NCBI RefSeq assembly: GCF_022096995.1 | Contig: NZ_JACXGQ010000003.1 | Coordinates: 62,001 to 126,000 of the forward strand | Length of the DNA stretch: 64,000 nucleotides | DNA from: Yoonia sp. I 8.24 | GTDB taxonomy: Bacteria; Pseudomonadota; Alphaproteobacteria; Rhodobacterales; Rhodobacteraceae | Direction: 5' to 3' | Part shown: one piece after another, positions 29,833 to 38,968 of the stretch | Position numbering within the stretch: the stretch's first letter is position 1 | Layout of the letters: the number at the start of each line of letters is the position of its first letter | Position numbers and translations under genes: made by a program | The notes under the pieces: generated by a model | Database searches by the model: none | The model's input: the letters and a program-made list of their open reading frames with translations, nothing else | What the model was told of the DNA's origin: nothing

Positions 29833-30702
29833 TTAAGGAATCGTTGCCTCGCCCAAGTGGCGGCGCGCCAGTCTTTGCGGCTTCGCGTCAATGAGCGCTT
29901 GCAAGTAAGGCAGGGGCGTCGCATGTGGGCGCTGCAAAAGTGCTTGGTAGACGGCGCAGACGTCGTGACGTAGGTAGCCCGACCAATGGCAAATACGCAC
30001 GTTGGGGCGCGTCATTTCAAAACCGGCGGTTTCCAGTCCTGTCAATGTCGCATCGTGGTCGATGACCATATCGAGCAAATTTTGGTAACGTAGCCGCCCG
30101 AAAGACATGGTGCGCCCCCAGTGCGGCAGCGCGAGCCAGAGCAACAGATCGTACAGAAAATTCGCCTTTGAGCGTACATTGACGATTTCGGCGGTTTGGC
30201 CTGCTGGGGTCTGTTGGGATTTGCGTAGTTCGCACTCGAAGGCTGCGGGTGTAATCAAGATCACCCGCCCAACATCGCCCTTGTTCAGGTGTTCGAGCGC
30301 ACAAAGTGCCACGCGCGCGCCCAGCGAGTGGGCGACGATATGGATTGGCCGTGTCGGCGCAAGCTGTCTGATCTGGCGGATCAGCACGCCTAGGTCGTTT
30401 GCGGCACGCGCGGCATTGCGATGCGCACGCCATATAGATCCGCGCGCGCGCCACGCAAATCCGATTGCCAGTGTCCCTTCACGACATAGGCCAAGCTGAC
30501 GGGGCAAAGACGTTGTACGTTTGCCGGTTGGCTGGGGGGCAAAGGAGAAGAGCTGGCGGTGAGGGTCAGCTTCCGGCAGATCGGGGTCGTACTTGTAGCC
30601 ATGCAGCATAATCACGACGGGGCCATCTGTTGATAGGCGATCAAGTGCGGATTTGACCGCAATGTCAGTTGGTCGTTGATCCTGTGTCACTGCGAAATGC
30701 AT
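29833..30702 (-). CDS. Alpha/beta hydrolase of unknown specificity
   Basis: About 289 residues; the ATG at 30702 is chosen over a TTG 15 bases upstream. The fold is indicated by VVIMLHGYKYDP near the N-terminus and the nucleophile elbow VAHSLGAR near residue 120, with possible acid and histidine residues later. No signal peptide. It is divergent from metZ. The substrate cannot be predicted. Confidence 0.7.
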   Translation of the reverse strand: MHFAVTQDQRPTDIAVKSALDRLSTDGPVVIMLHGYKYDPDLPEADPHRQLFSFAPQPTGKRTTSLPRQLGLCREGTLAIGFAWRARGSIWRAHRNAARAANDLGVLIRQIRQLAPTRPIHIVAHSLGARVALCALEHLNKGDVGRVILITPAAFECELRKSQQTPAGQTAEIVNVRSKANFLYDLLLWLALPHWGRTMSFGRLRYQNLLDMVIDHDATLTGLETAGFEMTRPNVRICHWSGYLRHDVCAVYQALLQRPHATPLPYLQALIDAKPQRLARRHLGEATIP

Positions 30703-30797
30703 TCGACCCAAACCCAAATGTTACATAGGCCCAGCTTTGCTGTATAATTTTTACAGCTATATGACGGCGCGAATACGATTGTGTAACGATCCGCTTC

Positions 30798-30826
30798 TTG
30801 ACCTGTGCGGGTGCGGGGCCTATGCA
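30798..30826 (+). promoter_or_regulatory. Probable sigma-70 promoter for metZ
   Basis: TTGACC (30798-30803) and TATGCA (30821-30826) are spaced exactly 17 bases. Transcription would begin about where the riboswitch aptamer starts. A second TATAAT-like box is at 30743-30748 but has only a poor -35. Confidence 0.6.
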
Positions 30827-30830
30827 GTCG

Positions 30831-30886
30831 CTGTGGCGATTTGTTACCGGATTGCGGGCCACGTTAAATATTCTGCTAAAAGGGGA
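30831..30886 (+). ncRNA. SAM-II riboswitch aptamer
   Basis: The H-type pseudoknot of the SAM-II class is recognisable. The P1 stem is GTGGC (30833-30837) with GCCAC (30858-30862). Between them are ATTTGTTACCGGATTGCGG-type conserved bases, and after P1 GTTAAAT and GCTAAAAGGGG follow. The GGGG at 30882-30885 pairs with the CC of TTACC in the pseudoknot. SAM-II is known upstream of methionine genes in Alphaproteobacteria. It lies just before a terminator and metZ. Confidence 0.85.
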
Positions 30887-30900
30887 TTGCGGGTTTATGC

Positions 30901-30932
30901 CCCCGATACCTTTGCCGGTGTCGGGGTTTTTT
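30901..30932 (+). terminator. Riboswitch-controlled terminator ahead of metZ
   Basis: CCCCGATACC (30901-30910) pairs with GGTGTCGGGG (30917-30926), a ten-pair stem with one G-T, followed by six T. The pseudoknot GGGG at 30882-30885 could instead pair with the CCCC here, giving a mutually exclusive antiterminator. SAM binding would therefore favour termination. Confidence 0.85.
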
Positions 30933-30956
30933 AATGCGCATATGCGCGAGGATATG

Positions 30957-32132
30957 ATGATGACGACTTGGAGCAAACGGACCAAAGCAGTACATGCGGG
31001 CACACGGCGCAGCCAATACGGTGAAGTCAGCGAAGCCATTTTCATGACCCAAGGCTTTGTTTATGACACTGCAGAAGATGCCGAAGCGCGCTTTGTCGCC
31101 TTGGGCGATGACGAATTTATTTATGCGCGCTATGGCAATCCGACGGTTGCGATGTTCGAAGAGCGGATCGCGGCGCTTGAAGGGGCCGAAGACGCCTTTG
31201 CGACCGCCTCCGGTATGGCGGCTGTGAATGGCGCGCTCATGTCGATGCTGCGCGCAGGCGACCATGTGGTGTCTGCCAAGGCACTGTTCGGGTCATGCCT
31301 TTATATTCTTGAAGAAATTTTGACACGCTACGGGGTAGAGGTCACATTTGTTGACGGCTGCGATTTGGCCGCTTGGGAAAGCGCGATCCGCCCGGATACA
31401 AAGGCTGTGTTCTTCGAAAGCGTATCCAACCCCACGCTCGAAGTCGTTGATATCAAAGCCGTCGCCGGGCTGGCCCATGCCGTTGGTGCCAAAGTCGTTA
31501 TCGATAACGTCTTTGCGACGCCGGTATTCTCTGACGCGATTGCGCAAGGCGCCGATGTGGTGGTCTATTCGGCGACCAAGCACATCGACGGGCAGGGGCG
31601 TGCCTTGGGTGGCGTGATCCTCAGCACCAAAGAATTCATTCGCGGCACGCTTGAACCCTACATGAAGCATACAGGCGGCTCCATGTCGCCCTTTACGGCG
31701 TGGCTGATGGTTAAGGGGCTGGAAACCTTGGAACTGCGTGTGCGTGCACAAGCGGATGCGGCACTAAAGATCGCAACCGCGCTTGAGGCTGACGGCAATC
31801 TGACCAATGTGATCTACCCCGGTTTGGCCAGTCACGCACAAAACGCGCTGGCGCAGGCGCAAATGGGGTCCGGCAGCACGGTGCTGTCCATTGACGCAGG
31901 CAGCAAAGACGCGGCTTTTGCGCTGCTTAATAAGCTTGAGATATTCACGATCTCGAACAACCTTGGCGACGCCAAATCAATCAGCACCCATCCGGCGACC
32001 ACGACGCATCAGCGGCTATCCGATGAGGTCAAAGCCGATCTGGGCATCACTCCGGGCCTGATCCGGCTAAGCATCGGGCTTGAAGATGCAGATGATCTGT
32101 TGGGGGATTTGCGCGCCGCGATTGCAGGCTGA
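30957..32132 (+). CDS. metZ: O-succinylhomoserine sulfhydrylase MetZ
   Basis: PLP enzyme that makes homocysteine from O-succinylhomoserine and sulfide, bypassing the MetB/MetC route. The PLP lysine lies in SATKHIDGQGR; other family marks are YARYGNPT, GMAAVNGALM and SIGLEDADDLL. Three ATG codons in a row (30954, 30957, 30960) follow a GAGG site; 30957 or 30960 has the best spacing. The gene is preceded by a SAM-II riboswitch and terminator, so it should be repressed when SAM is plentiful. Confidence 0.94.
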   Translation: MMTTWSKRTKAVHAGTRRSQYGEVSEAIFMTQGFVYDTAEDAEARFVALGDDEFIYARYGNPTVAMFEERIAALEGAEDAFATASGMAAVNGALMSMLRAGDHVVSAKALFGSCLYILEEILTRYGVEVTFVDGCDLAAWESAIRPDTKAVFFESVSNPTLEVVDIKAVAGLAHAVGAKVVIDNVFATPVFSDAIAQGADVVVYSATKHIDGQGRALGGVILSTKEFIRGTLEPYMKHTGGSMSPFTAWLMVKGLETLELRVRAQADAALKIATALEADGNLTNVIYPGLASHAQNALAQAQMGSGSTVLSIDAGSKDAAFALLNKLEIFTISNNLGDAKSISTHPATTTHQRLSDEVKADLGITPGLIRLSIGLEDADDLLGDLRAAIAG

Positions 32133-32395
32133 CCAGAGGCCGCAGACTAGGACAGGGGGCGCGCCGACCGCTGCGCCCCTTTGCCTGCATTCGGCGCAAA
32201 CTGCGCTAAGGCGAAGTGCTGCTGTTGTCACACGAATGCTGTGTTATGGTCGGTGCTGAACACGCGATATGCGAATAGGGCGAACCCATGACTGATCCGA
32301 ATTTAGATGTGCTGCGTATCTTTCAAGAGATGGTCAACAAGAGTGGGGGCGCACCGGCACTTCCCGGCGCGACATCCGCACAAGGAGAGTCTGAA

Positions 32396-33499
32396 ATGAA
32401 TGTACACCTGCCTGATATGGCTGAGATGCCAACCCGCCACGAGGCCGAAGCGGCATTGGCAGTGTTGCGCCGCTGGGCTGCGGACGTGACCGCCGAAGAG
32501 GTTGCTACGCTTGATCCGCTGGTGTCGCGTCTGATCCCGGGGCAAGAGGTGTCAAACTACCCGGCCCTTGCGCGCGCCTACCCGGATGCGTTTGAGGTGG
32601 ATGAAAGCTACCGTGCGACAATGCCCGATTTGCAAAACGGCCCATCGAGCCTGATCAAAGGGGCCAAGCAGCAAATCCAACATGTTGGAATTTCGAATTT
32701 TCGCTTGCCGATCCGGTTCCAAGTCCGCGACGGTGGTGATCTGACGTTGGAAACGTCAGTCACAGGGACCGTATCGCTAGACGCGGAAAAGAAGGGTATC
32801 AATATGTCCCGGATCATGCGTACTTTCTATAAACACGCCCAAGAGACCTTTAGCTTTGAGGTGATAGAACGCGCGTTAGACGCCTATAAAGCTGATCTGG
32901 ATAGTTTTGACGCACGTATCCAAATGCGTTTTTCCTTTCCAATGCAGGTAGAAAGCCTGCGGTCTGGGCTGTCAGGCTATCAATATTACGACATTGCGCT
33001 TGAATTGGTGGAAACCGGTGGGGTGCGTAAAAAGATCATGCATCTCGATTATGTCTATTCGTCGACTTGTCCGTGTTCGCTTGAATTGTCCGAACATGCA
33101 CGCCAGTTCCGGGGACAGTTGGCCACGCCGCATTCGCAGCGATCCGTGGCGCGGATTTCGGTGTTGCTCGCGCCTGAAAGCGATTGTCTTTGGTTCGAGG
33201 ACCTGATCGAGGCGGCGCGCGCCGCCGTCCCGACAGAGACACAAGTGATGGTCAAGCGCGAGGACGAACAAGCCTTTGCCGAACTCAACGCCGCCAATCC
33301 GATATTTGTCGAAGATGCGGTGCGCCTGTTTACCGAAAGTATGCAAGCGGACGCGCGGATTACAGATTTCCGGGTAATCGCCAGCCACCAAGAAAGCCTG
33401 CACAGCCATGACGCGGTATCCGTGCTGACCGAAGGCGAAACATTTGCCAGCGAAAGCCTTGACCCGAAACTGTTCGGCACGTTGTTTCATGTGGGGTGA
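32396..33499 (+). CDS. folE2: GTP cyclohydrolase FolE2
   Basis: First enzyme of tetrahydrofolate synthesis (GTP to dihydroneopterin triphosphate), the type that does not need zinc. The protein has the catalytic cysteine in SSTCPCSLEL and the conserved HSQRS and SHxESLHxHDAV motifs. The ATG at 32396 is chosen because AAGGAG sits just upstream and 367 residues is the usual length. The frame is also open from an ATG at 32288, which would add 36 residues unlike the family. Confidence 0.92.
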   Translation: MNVHLPDMAEMPTRHEAEAALAVLRRWAADVTAEEVATLDPLVSRLIPGQEVSNYPALARAYPDAFEVDESYRATMPDLQNGPSSLIKGAKQQIQHVGISNFRLPIRFQVRDGGDLTLETSVTGTVSLDAEKKGINMSRIMRTFYKHAQETFSFEVIERALDAYKADLDSFDARIQMRFSFPMQVESLRSGLSGYQYYDIALELVETGGVRKKIMHLDYVYSSTCPCSLELSEHARQFRGQLATPHSQRSVARISVLLAPESDCLWFEDLIEAARAAVPTETQVMVKREDEQAFAELNAANPIFVEDAVRLFTESMQADARITDFRVIASHQESLHSHDAVSVLTEGETFASESLDPKLFGTLFHVG

Positions 33500-33607
33500 T
33501 CGTTCGGGCTTCTATCGTAATGTTGTGCCCTTTCCTTACTTTGGTAGGCCACGCACAGTTTGGAAATGGGCGGCAACGATTGGGTCGATAGAATTTAGGT
33601 TTGTTAG

Positions 33608-34069
33608 GTGATGATTCCCAATAGAGAGCAATTGACCCAGCAAAAACGTTTGGTGCGTAGTCTTGCATTTCTTGGTCTTCTTCTTGCAGGCGTGATAATT
33701 TTGCCAAATGTGGTGATACGGCAAACCGAAACGGTAACGATCTTGTCCAATGATGTGGCGCGATCATGCAGATCTGATCGGAGGTTTCTGGGGCCAAGGC
33801 GTCATAGGTCGAGCGGGCCGTCGGCAGGGTCTTCATGGCTCTACTATTGCGGCCTCGTTGTTTCTGATCACGGCAGTTTTGAATTGCCTGAGACTACTTG
33901 GATTCCTTGGGTCGGCCCCAATAGGGAAGAGCTGTATGACCTCCTAACAGCCGGTTGCCAGTACCGTATAGTAGTTTCAGGCCCGGGAACGGCGCTGAAA
34001 CCCGGTGGCGGGCTATCGACCCAAAACCGTGTCCTGCGAAGCGCTGTTCCTGTTGGTGAGTGCAGCTAA
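33608..34069 (+). CDS. Small membrane-anchored protein, unknown
   Basis: A 153-residue open frame with one N-terminal membrane helix (SLAFLGLLLAGVIILPNVVI). The rest is presumably periplasmic and contains paired cysteines (SCRSDRR and YYCGLV; GCQYRI near the end, VGECS at the terminus). The layout resembles small Rhodobacteraceae proteins that sense or bind at the membrane, but I cannot name a family. Codon usage is less typical than in the flanking genes, so reality of the full frame is uncertain. Confidence 0.5.
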   Translation: MMIPNREQLTQQKRLVRSLAFLGLLLAGVIILPNVVIRQTETVTILSNDVARSCRSDRRFLGPRRHRSSGPSAGSSWLYYCGLVVSDHGSFELPETTWIPWVGPNREELYDLLTAGCQYRIVVSGPGTALKPGGGLSTQNRVLRSAVPVGECS

Positions 34070-34119
34070 TTCTGGTTTAAAGGTGGCGTTCCACACTTAT
34101 TTAGCGAAGAAGGCACCGC

Positions 34120-34575
34120 TCATGCGATCACTTTCACCGCCCCACAAAAACACCCCAGTACCATATCCCAACCCGTCACATAGCTGGTGCTGACCGCATC
34201 GGCGAGCGGGCCGAGGATGTCGAAGCCGCCGTGGCTGAGGTCGACTTGGGTGCCGTCATTGGTGCTTTTGAAGTTGACAGAGACCACTGTCGCTTCGGCT
34301 TCGGTTTTGCCCGGGTGCCACGTGAACGACAGATACGCGCCGGGATCATAGGCGATGATTTCGCCCCAGATGCAGGTTTCGCCGGTCTGTTTGGTTTCAA
34401 TAATCCTGCCGCCTTTGTGCGGTTCAATCTCGATTTGACGCGGGGTTTTGCCGTCGCTGGCGGATACGGAATGGGTCCCACCGGGCCACCAGCTGTCGAT
34501 TCCATCGGTGAAAAGGGCAAAGGCTTCACCGGGGTTCAATGGCACATTGACGATTTTGTGGATTGGATCGTTCAT
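34120..34575 (-). CDS. AHSA1/SRPBCC-family protein
   Basis: A 151-residue helix-grip protein. The family marks are the early LNPGEAFALFTDGIDSWWP, the middle GRIIETKQTGETCIWGEI and YLSFTWHPG. These proteins bind hydrophobic ligands or act in stress responses. It starts one base after the stop of the ArsR-like gene (TAAATG), a pairing seen widely in bacteria, so the regulator very probably controls it. Confidence 0.85.
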   Translation of the reverse strand: MNDPIHKIVNVPLNPGEAFALFTDGIDSWWPGGTHSVSASDGKTPRQIEIEPHKGGRIIETKQTGETCIWGEIIAYDPGAYLSFTWHPGKTEAEATVVSVNFKSTNDGTQVDLSHGGFDILGPLADAVSTSYVTGWDMVLGCFCGAVKVIA

Positions 34576-34887
34576 TTATTGTCCTTTTGCTTTTTCGTGG
34601 GCCGCGCGGGCAAAAGCGCTGAGCGCATCATCCCACAAGCTATCCAGATATTTGCGCAATGCGTCGACGCCGTCAGGGGCGATCGCATAAAGCCTGCGGT
34701 TTCCCGATGGCGTGACCGTCAAGAGCCCCGCATCTGATAGTACACGCAGATGTTGGCTGACAGCAGGGCGGCTAATCTCCATGCCGTTTGCGATGGCACC
34801 GACAGCCAATGGGCCCGCGCGCAGGCGGTCGATAATGACACGGCGGGTGGGGTCGGCGAGGGCGGTGATTGCATGTTGGTAGGTCAT
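34576..34887 (-). CDS. ArsR-type HTH repressor
   Basis: A 103-residue winged helix protein with the ArsR pattern ALADPTRRVIIDRLRAGPLAV and recognition helix SRPAVSQHLRVL. There are no cysteines, so metal sensing by the classical Cys site is unlikely. It probably senses something else and represses its own operon with the AHSA1 gene. Confidence 0.88.
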   Translation of the reverse strand: MTYQHAITALADPTRRVIIDRLRAGPLAVGAIANGMEISRPAVSQHLRVLSDAGLLTVTPSGNRRLYAIAPDGVDALRKYLDSLWDDALSAFARAAHEKAKGQ

Positions 34888-35019
34888 GACTTACGGTAAG
34901 TCATTGCTTACGATTCGTCAAACGTTTCGTGCAACCCTTGAAGCCCCTGTCGCGTGTCACTAAGACTCTGTCAGGACTTTTGAATTAGGACAGAGCTGTC
35001 CAAGAGTGAGGCACTACAT

Positions 35020-35640
35020 ATGCAAGACCCCGTCGAGACCTACATGAACCTTGTCCCAATGGTCGTTGAACAGACCGCCCGGGGTGAACGCGCCTATGAT
35101 ATTTTTTCGCGCCTGCTGAAAGAACGGATCATTTTTGTGAATGGCCCCGTGCATGACGGCATGAGCCAGTTGATCGTGGCGCAGCTGTTGCACCTTGAAT
35201 CGGAAAACCCGAAAAAAGAAATCAGCATGTATATCAACAGCCCCGGTGGCGTTGTGACATCCGGCCTGTCGATTTATGATACGATGCAATACATCAAACC
35301 CAAGGTTAGCACGCTGGTGATCGGGCAGGCGGCGTCAATGGGATCGCTTTTGCTGACGGCCGGGTATCAGGGCATGCGATTCTCTTTGCCCAATAGCCGT
35401 GTGATGGTTCACCAGCCATCAGGCGGGTACCAAGGCCAAGCAACGGACATCATGATCCACGCGGCTGAAACCCAAAAGCTGAAAACACGGTTGAACGAAA
35501 TCTACGTCAAACACACCGGAAACACGCTGAAAAAAGTCGAAGCTGGCCTTGAGCGCGACAACTTTATGTCGCCTGAAGAGGCGAAAGATTGGGGCTTGAT
35601 TGATGAAATCGTCGAGAACCGCGAAAAAGCTGAAGATTAA
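35020..35640 (+). CDS. clpP: ATP-dependent Clp protease proteolytic subunit
   Basis: Serine protease forming the 14-subunit barrel that works with ClpX/ClpA. The catalytic serine is in [11 protein letters not shown] and the histidine in [12 protein letters not shown]; 206 residues is the standard length. A GAGTGAGG ribosome site lies upstream. A strong hairpin lies between this gene and clpX. Confidence 0.97.
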   Translation: MQDPVETYMNLVPMVVEQTARGERAYDIFSRLLKERIIFVNGPVHDGMSQLIVAQLLHLESENPKKEISMYINSPGGVVTSGLSIYDTMQYIKPKVSTLVIGQAASMGSLLLTAGYQGMRFSLPNSRVMVHQPSGGYQGQATDIMIHAAETQKLKTRLNEIYVKHTGNTLKKVEAGLERDNFMSPEEAKDWGLIDEIVENREKAED

Positions 35641-35692
35641 GCACAATGCAAACGTGACCCATTCCGGGACATTTTGACATTGTGGACCTTGC

Positions 35693-35729
35693 CGGGCTGC
35701 CCTAAACTTGCGATAGGGCAGCCCGACTT
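35693..35729 (+). terminator. Hairpin between clpP and clpX
   Basis: CGGGCTGCCCT (35693-35703) and AGGGCAGCCCG (35715-35725) form a perfect 11-base stem with an 11-base loop, followed by ACTTTATG. It could be a partial terminator or an RNA stabiliser that lets clpP and clpX be expressed unequally. Confidence 0.65.
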
Positions 35730-35764
35730 TATGTTTGACGGGCCAATAGGCCAAGGGGTTTGAG

Positions 35765-37033
35765 ATGGCGACAACGACCGGAAACGACAGCAAAAACACG
35801 CTTTACTGTAGCTTCTGTGGCAAAAGCCAACATGAGGTGCGCAAGCTGATTGCGGGCCCAACAGTATTCATCTGCGATGAATGTGTTGAATTATGTATGG
35901 ATATTATCCGCGAGGAAACCAAAACCGCAGGGCTTAAGGCTGGCGATGGTGTTCCAACCCCAACTGAGATTTGTACGGTTCTGGATGATTATGTCATCGG
36001 CCAAATGCATGCCAAGCGCGTGCTGTCGGTGGCGGTGCATAACCACTACAAGCGCCTGAACCACGCTGATAAATCCGATATTGAGCTGGCGAAATCCAAC
36101 ATCATGCTGATCGGCCCAACGGGCTGTGGTAAGACGTTGCTAGCACAGACTTTGGCGCGGATTTTGGATGTGCCGTTTACCATGGCAGATGCCACCACAT
36201 TGACCGAAGCAGGTTATGTCGGTGAAGACGTTGAAAACATTATCCTAAAGCTGCTGCAGGCCTCTGAATATAACGTGGAACGTGCGCAGCGCGGCATCGT
36301 TTATATTGACGAAGTTGATAAGATTACCCGCAAGTCTGACAACCCATCGATCACCCGTGATGTTTCGGGTGAGGGGGTGCAGCAGGCGCTTTTGAAAATC
36401 ATGGAAGGCACAGTTGCCTCTGTCCCACCACAAGGGGGGCGGAAGCACCCGCAGCAGGAATTCCTTCAGGTTGACACGACCAACATCCTGTTCATCTGTG
36501 GCGGCGCGTTTGCCGGGCTCGACAAGATCATCGCGCAGCGCGGTAAAGGCACCAGCATGGGCTTTGGTGCGGATGTGCAAGACGTTGATGTGCGCGGTGT
36601 CGGCGAGGTGTTCCAAGATCTCGAACCCGAAGATTTGTTGAAATTTGGTCTGATTCCTGAATTTGTGGGCCGTTTGCCTGTGATCGCGACGCTGACCGAT
36701 CTCGACGCGGACGCGCTGATCATCATTCTGACTCAGCCTAAGAACGCATTGGTCAAACAATACCAGCGCCTGTTTGAACTTGAAGACACCAAGCTGACGT
36801 TTACGGATGACGCGCTTTCCGCGATTGCAGCGCGCGCTATTGAACGCAAAACAGGTGCCCGTGGTCTGCGGTCGATCATGGAAGACATCTTGCTTGATAC
36901 GATGTTTGATTTGCCCGGCATGGACACTGTGACCGAGGTTGTCGTGAACGAAGAGGCGGTCACATCCGATGTGGCCCCGCTGATGATCCACGACGAGGGC
37001 AAGAAAGCCAAAGAAACAGCATCGGCCAGCTAG
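35765..37033 (+). CDS. clpX: Clp protease ATPase subunit ClpX
   Basis: AAA+ unfoldase that recognises substrates and feeds ClpP. The N-terminal zinc-binding domain has CSFCGKS and CDEC; the AAA domain has [16 protein letters not shown] and the ClpP/substrate loops, with GRLPVIATL near the sensor region. At 422 residues it is the usual length. It follows clpP after a hairpin, and a RidA gene follows by four bases. Confidence 0.97.
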   Translation: MATTTGNDSKNTLYCSFCGKSQHEVRKLIAGPTVFICDECVELCMDIIREETKTAGLKAGDGVPTPTEICTVLDDYVIGQMHAKRVLSVAVHNHYKRLNHADKSDIELAKSNIMLIGPTGCGKTLLAQTLARILDVPFTMADATTLTEAGYVGEDVENIILKLLQASEYNVERAQRGIVYIDEVDKITRKSDNPSITRDVSGEGVQQALLKIMEGTVASVPPQGGRKHPQQEFLQVDTTNILFICGGAFAGLDKIIAQRGKGTSMGFGADVQDVDVRGVGEVFQDLEPEDLLKFGLIPEFVGRLPVIATLTDLDADALIIILTQPKNALVKQYQRLFELEDTKLTFTDDALSAIAARAIERKTGARGLRSIMEDILLDTMFDLPGMDTVTEVVVNEEAVTSDVAPLMIHDEGKKAKETASAS

Positions 37034-37037
37034 TTAG

Positions 37038-37418
37038 ATGAAACGGATCAGATCGGGCGGCATTTTCGAAGATAAAGTCGGATATTGCCGCGCGGTTGTC
37101 GCCGATGGGTGGGTGCATGTGGCAGGCACCGTGGCTCCCGGCGATGATGTAGCACCTGACATTGTCGCGCAATGCCGTGCAGCACTTGCTGTGATCGAAG
37201 ACGCGCTGACGACCGCTGGAGCAAGTTTCGCCGACGCTGTGCGTGTGACTTATATGGTCCCGAAACCCGATGAGTTTTCGGCCTGTTGGCCGGTTCTGGC
37301 GCAGACATTTGGCGCCAATCCGCCCGCAGCCACGATGATTTCATGCGCGCTTGTCGATCCGAAATACAAGATTGAGATTGAGCTGACCGCATATCGCGCG
37401 GCGCTCAAAGCAGACTAG
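37038..37418 (+). CDS. RidA/YjgF-family protein
   Basis: A 126-residue member of the RidA superfamily, related to deaminases of reactive enamines and imines. The core pattern is present (VADGWVHVAGTV, ALAVIEDALTTAGASFADAVRVTYMV, PPAATMISCALVDPKYKIEIELTAYR). The start follows the clpX stop by four bases. Whether the canonical arginine for substrate carboxylate is retained is not clear, so it may be a paralogue with another role. Confidence 0.85.
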   Translation: MKRIRSGGIFEDKVGYCRAVVADGWVHVAGTVAPGDDVAPDIVAQCRAALAVIEDALTTAGASFADAVRVTYMVPKPDEFSACWPVLAQTFGANPPAATMISCALVDPKYKIEIELTAYRAALKAD

Positions 37419-37469
37419 ACCTTTCCGCCAAAATCAGGCATGGAAGGGTAACGCAAACGGAGACGTGAC

Positions 37470-37853
37470 ATGAGCCTGGGTCATAATATCAAACGCATCT
37501 TTACCTGGTGGGACGGTCAGTCTTTTGGCACGCAGATTTGGTCCAATCGCAATGGCACCAAAGTCGGCGAAGACGCGCAGGGCAATATCTTTTATCGCAA
37601 CGCTGACGATAGCCGCCGTTGGGTGATCTATAACGGCGAAAACGAAGCATCGCGCGTAGCCCCAGAATGGCACGGCTGGCTGCACCACACATGGGACGAC
37701 GCCCCAACCGAGGTGGAGATCGTGCATAAGCCATGGGAACAGCCGCATCAGGAAAACCTGACAGGCACCGCTGCGGCCTATGCGCCCGCAGGGTCTATCC
37801 GCAAAGCGGCCCCCGCGGATCGCAGCGATTACGAGGCGTGGACGCCAGAATAG
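37470..37853 (+). CDS. NDUFA12-like complex I accessory subunit
   Basis: A 127-residue homologue of the B17.2/NDUFA12 supernumerary subunit, which in Alphaproteobacteria is also found on respiratory complex I. The family region is RNADDSRRWVIYNGENEAS, VAPEWHGWLHH and the tryptophan-rich core. The C-terminus ends YEAWTPE. It is near accBC/aat as in many Rhodobacterales. Confidence 0.92.
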   Translation: MSLGHNIKRIFTWWDGQSFGTQIWSNRNGTKVGEDAQGNIFYRNADDSRRWVIYNGENEASRVAPEWHGWLHHTWDDAPTEVEIVHKPWEQPHQENLTGTAAAYAPAGSIRKAAPADRSDYEAWTPE

Positions 37854-37865
37854 GGCGTTTGCATC

Positions 37866-38318
37866 ATGTGGAAGCTCCTTTCATTTACATTGTTGGCGGC
37901 GTTGTCGACGCCAGCGGCTGTGCTTGCGCAGGATGATGGGCTCGACCTTTCTGGTCTCTTGCAGGACGAAGACGCGGAGGCTGAAACACTTGCACCCGTG
38001 CAAACTCAAAACAGTGAGGTCGCAGTCACGGCCAGCGCGGGCGTTGTCCGCGTGTTGGACAAACTGACAGGCGACCATGTCGATCTGACATTACAATCAG
38101 GGGAAACGGGGGGCCTTGGGTTCTTGCAGGTCACCCTCAACGAATGCCGCTACCCTGTAGAAAACCCTGCGGGGGATGCATTTATCAGTCTCGAAATCCG
38201 CTACCGTACAGATGCGGAACCAGTGTTTTTGGGGTGGATGATTGCCTCTTCGCCTGCGCTGAACGCAATGGACCACCAGCGTTACGACGTCTGGGCGTTA
38301 CGCTGTATCACGTCCTGA
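37866..38318 (+). CDS. DUF2155 exported protein
   Basis: A 150-residue protein with a signal peptide (SFTLLAALSTPAAVLAQ) and the DUF2155 domain, seen as VRVLDKLTGD, GFLQVTLNECRYPVENPAGDAF and FLGWMIASSPALNAMDH. The location is periplasmic and the function unknown; it is usually next to the NDUFA12-like gene. Its 3' end overlaps the convergent aat gene by 37 bases. Confidence 0.88.
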   Translation: MWKLLSFTLLAALSTPAAVLAQDDGLDLSGLLQDEDAEAETLAPVQTQNSEVAVTASAGVVRVLDKLTGDHVDLTLQSGETGGLGFLQVTLNECRYPVENPAGDAFISLEIRYRTDAEPVFLGWMIASSPALNAMDHQRYDVWALRCITS

Positions 38319-38920
38319 GCGGGTGGAACTTTATCAAATGAACTAAACGACGCCGGATGTGTCAGCGCATTGGCAAGCTGCGCATGATACGCTGCGCGGG
38401 TGATCTCTACCGCGCCAAGGCTGGCAAGATGTTCGGTGATGAACTGGGTGTCGCACAGCGTGAACCCACCCGTGCGCAACCGGTCAACCAAATAGGCAAG
38501 TGCAACTTTGGACGCATCTGTGGCATGGCTGAACATGCTTTCCCCAAAAAAAGCAGCGCCAAGTGCGACGCCATACGCTCCGCCAACAAGCACGCTATCT
38601 TGCCAGACCTCGACCGAATGCGCATGGCCTTGTGCGTGCAGGGTCGTATAAAGATCAAAGATCGTATCGTTGATCCATGTCTCGTCACGGTCGGCGCAGC
38701 CTTGGACCACTTCGGTAAATGCAGTGTCAAAACTGACTTCAAAAGTGCCCCGGCGCAGCGTTTTCGCAAGGCTGCGTGAGATCCGAAACCCATCAAGTGG
38801 TAGCACCCCCCGCATTTTGGGGTCGACCCAAAACAGCGCCGGATCATCCCGGCTTTCGGACATGGGAAACACGCCTTGGGCATAGGCCGATAGCAATAAT
38901 TCTGCGGATAACTCTTGCAT
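38282..38920 (-). CDS. aat: Leucyl/phenylalanyl-tRNA-protein transferase
   Basis: Adds Leu or Phe to N-terminal Arg/Lys of proteins, creating N-degrons for ClpAP. The protein (212 residues) has AYAQGVFPMSE, FWVDPKMRGVLPLDGFRISRSL, and AGGAYGVALGAAFFGESMFS-like substrate sites. It is downstream of accC on the same strand. The 3' end overlaps DUF2155 by 37 bases. Confidence 0.95.
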   Translation of the reverse strand: MQELSAELLLSAYAQGVFPMSESRDDPALFWVDPKMRGVLPLDGFRISRSLAKTLRRGTFEVSFDTAFTEVVQGCADRDETWINDTIFDLYTTLHAQGHAHSVEVWQDSVLVGGAYGVALGAAFFGESMFSHATDASKVALAYLVDRLRTGGFTLCDTQFITEHLASLGAVEITRAAYHAQLANALTHPASFSSFDKVPPAQDVIQRNAQTS

Positions 38921-38968
38921 CAGTCTACCACGAAAAACGCGGCCCGCATTGCAGACCGCGTTTTCAAT

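Noticed and set aside
30933-30950. A second, SAM-V-type riboswitch between terminator and metZ start
   Set aside because: Only a short palindrome GCGCATATGCGC is there; the stretch is too short for a SAM-V fold.
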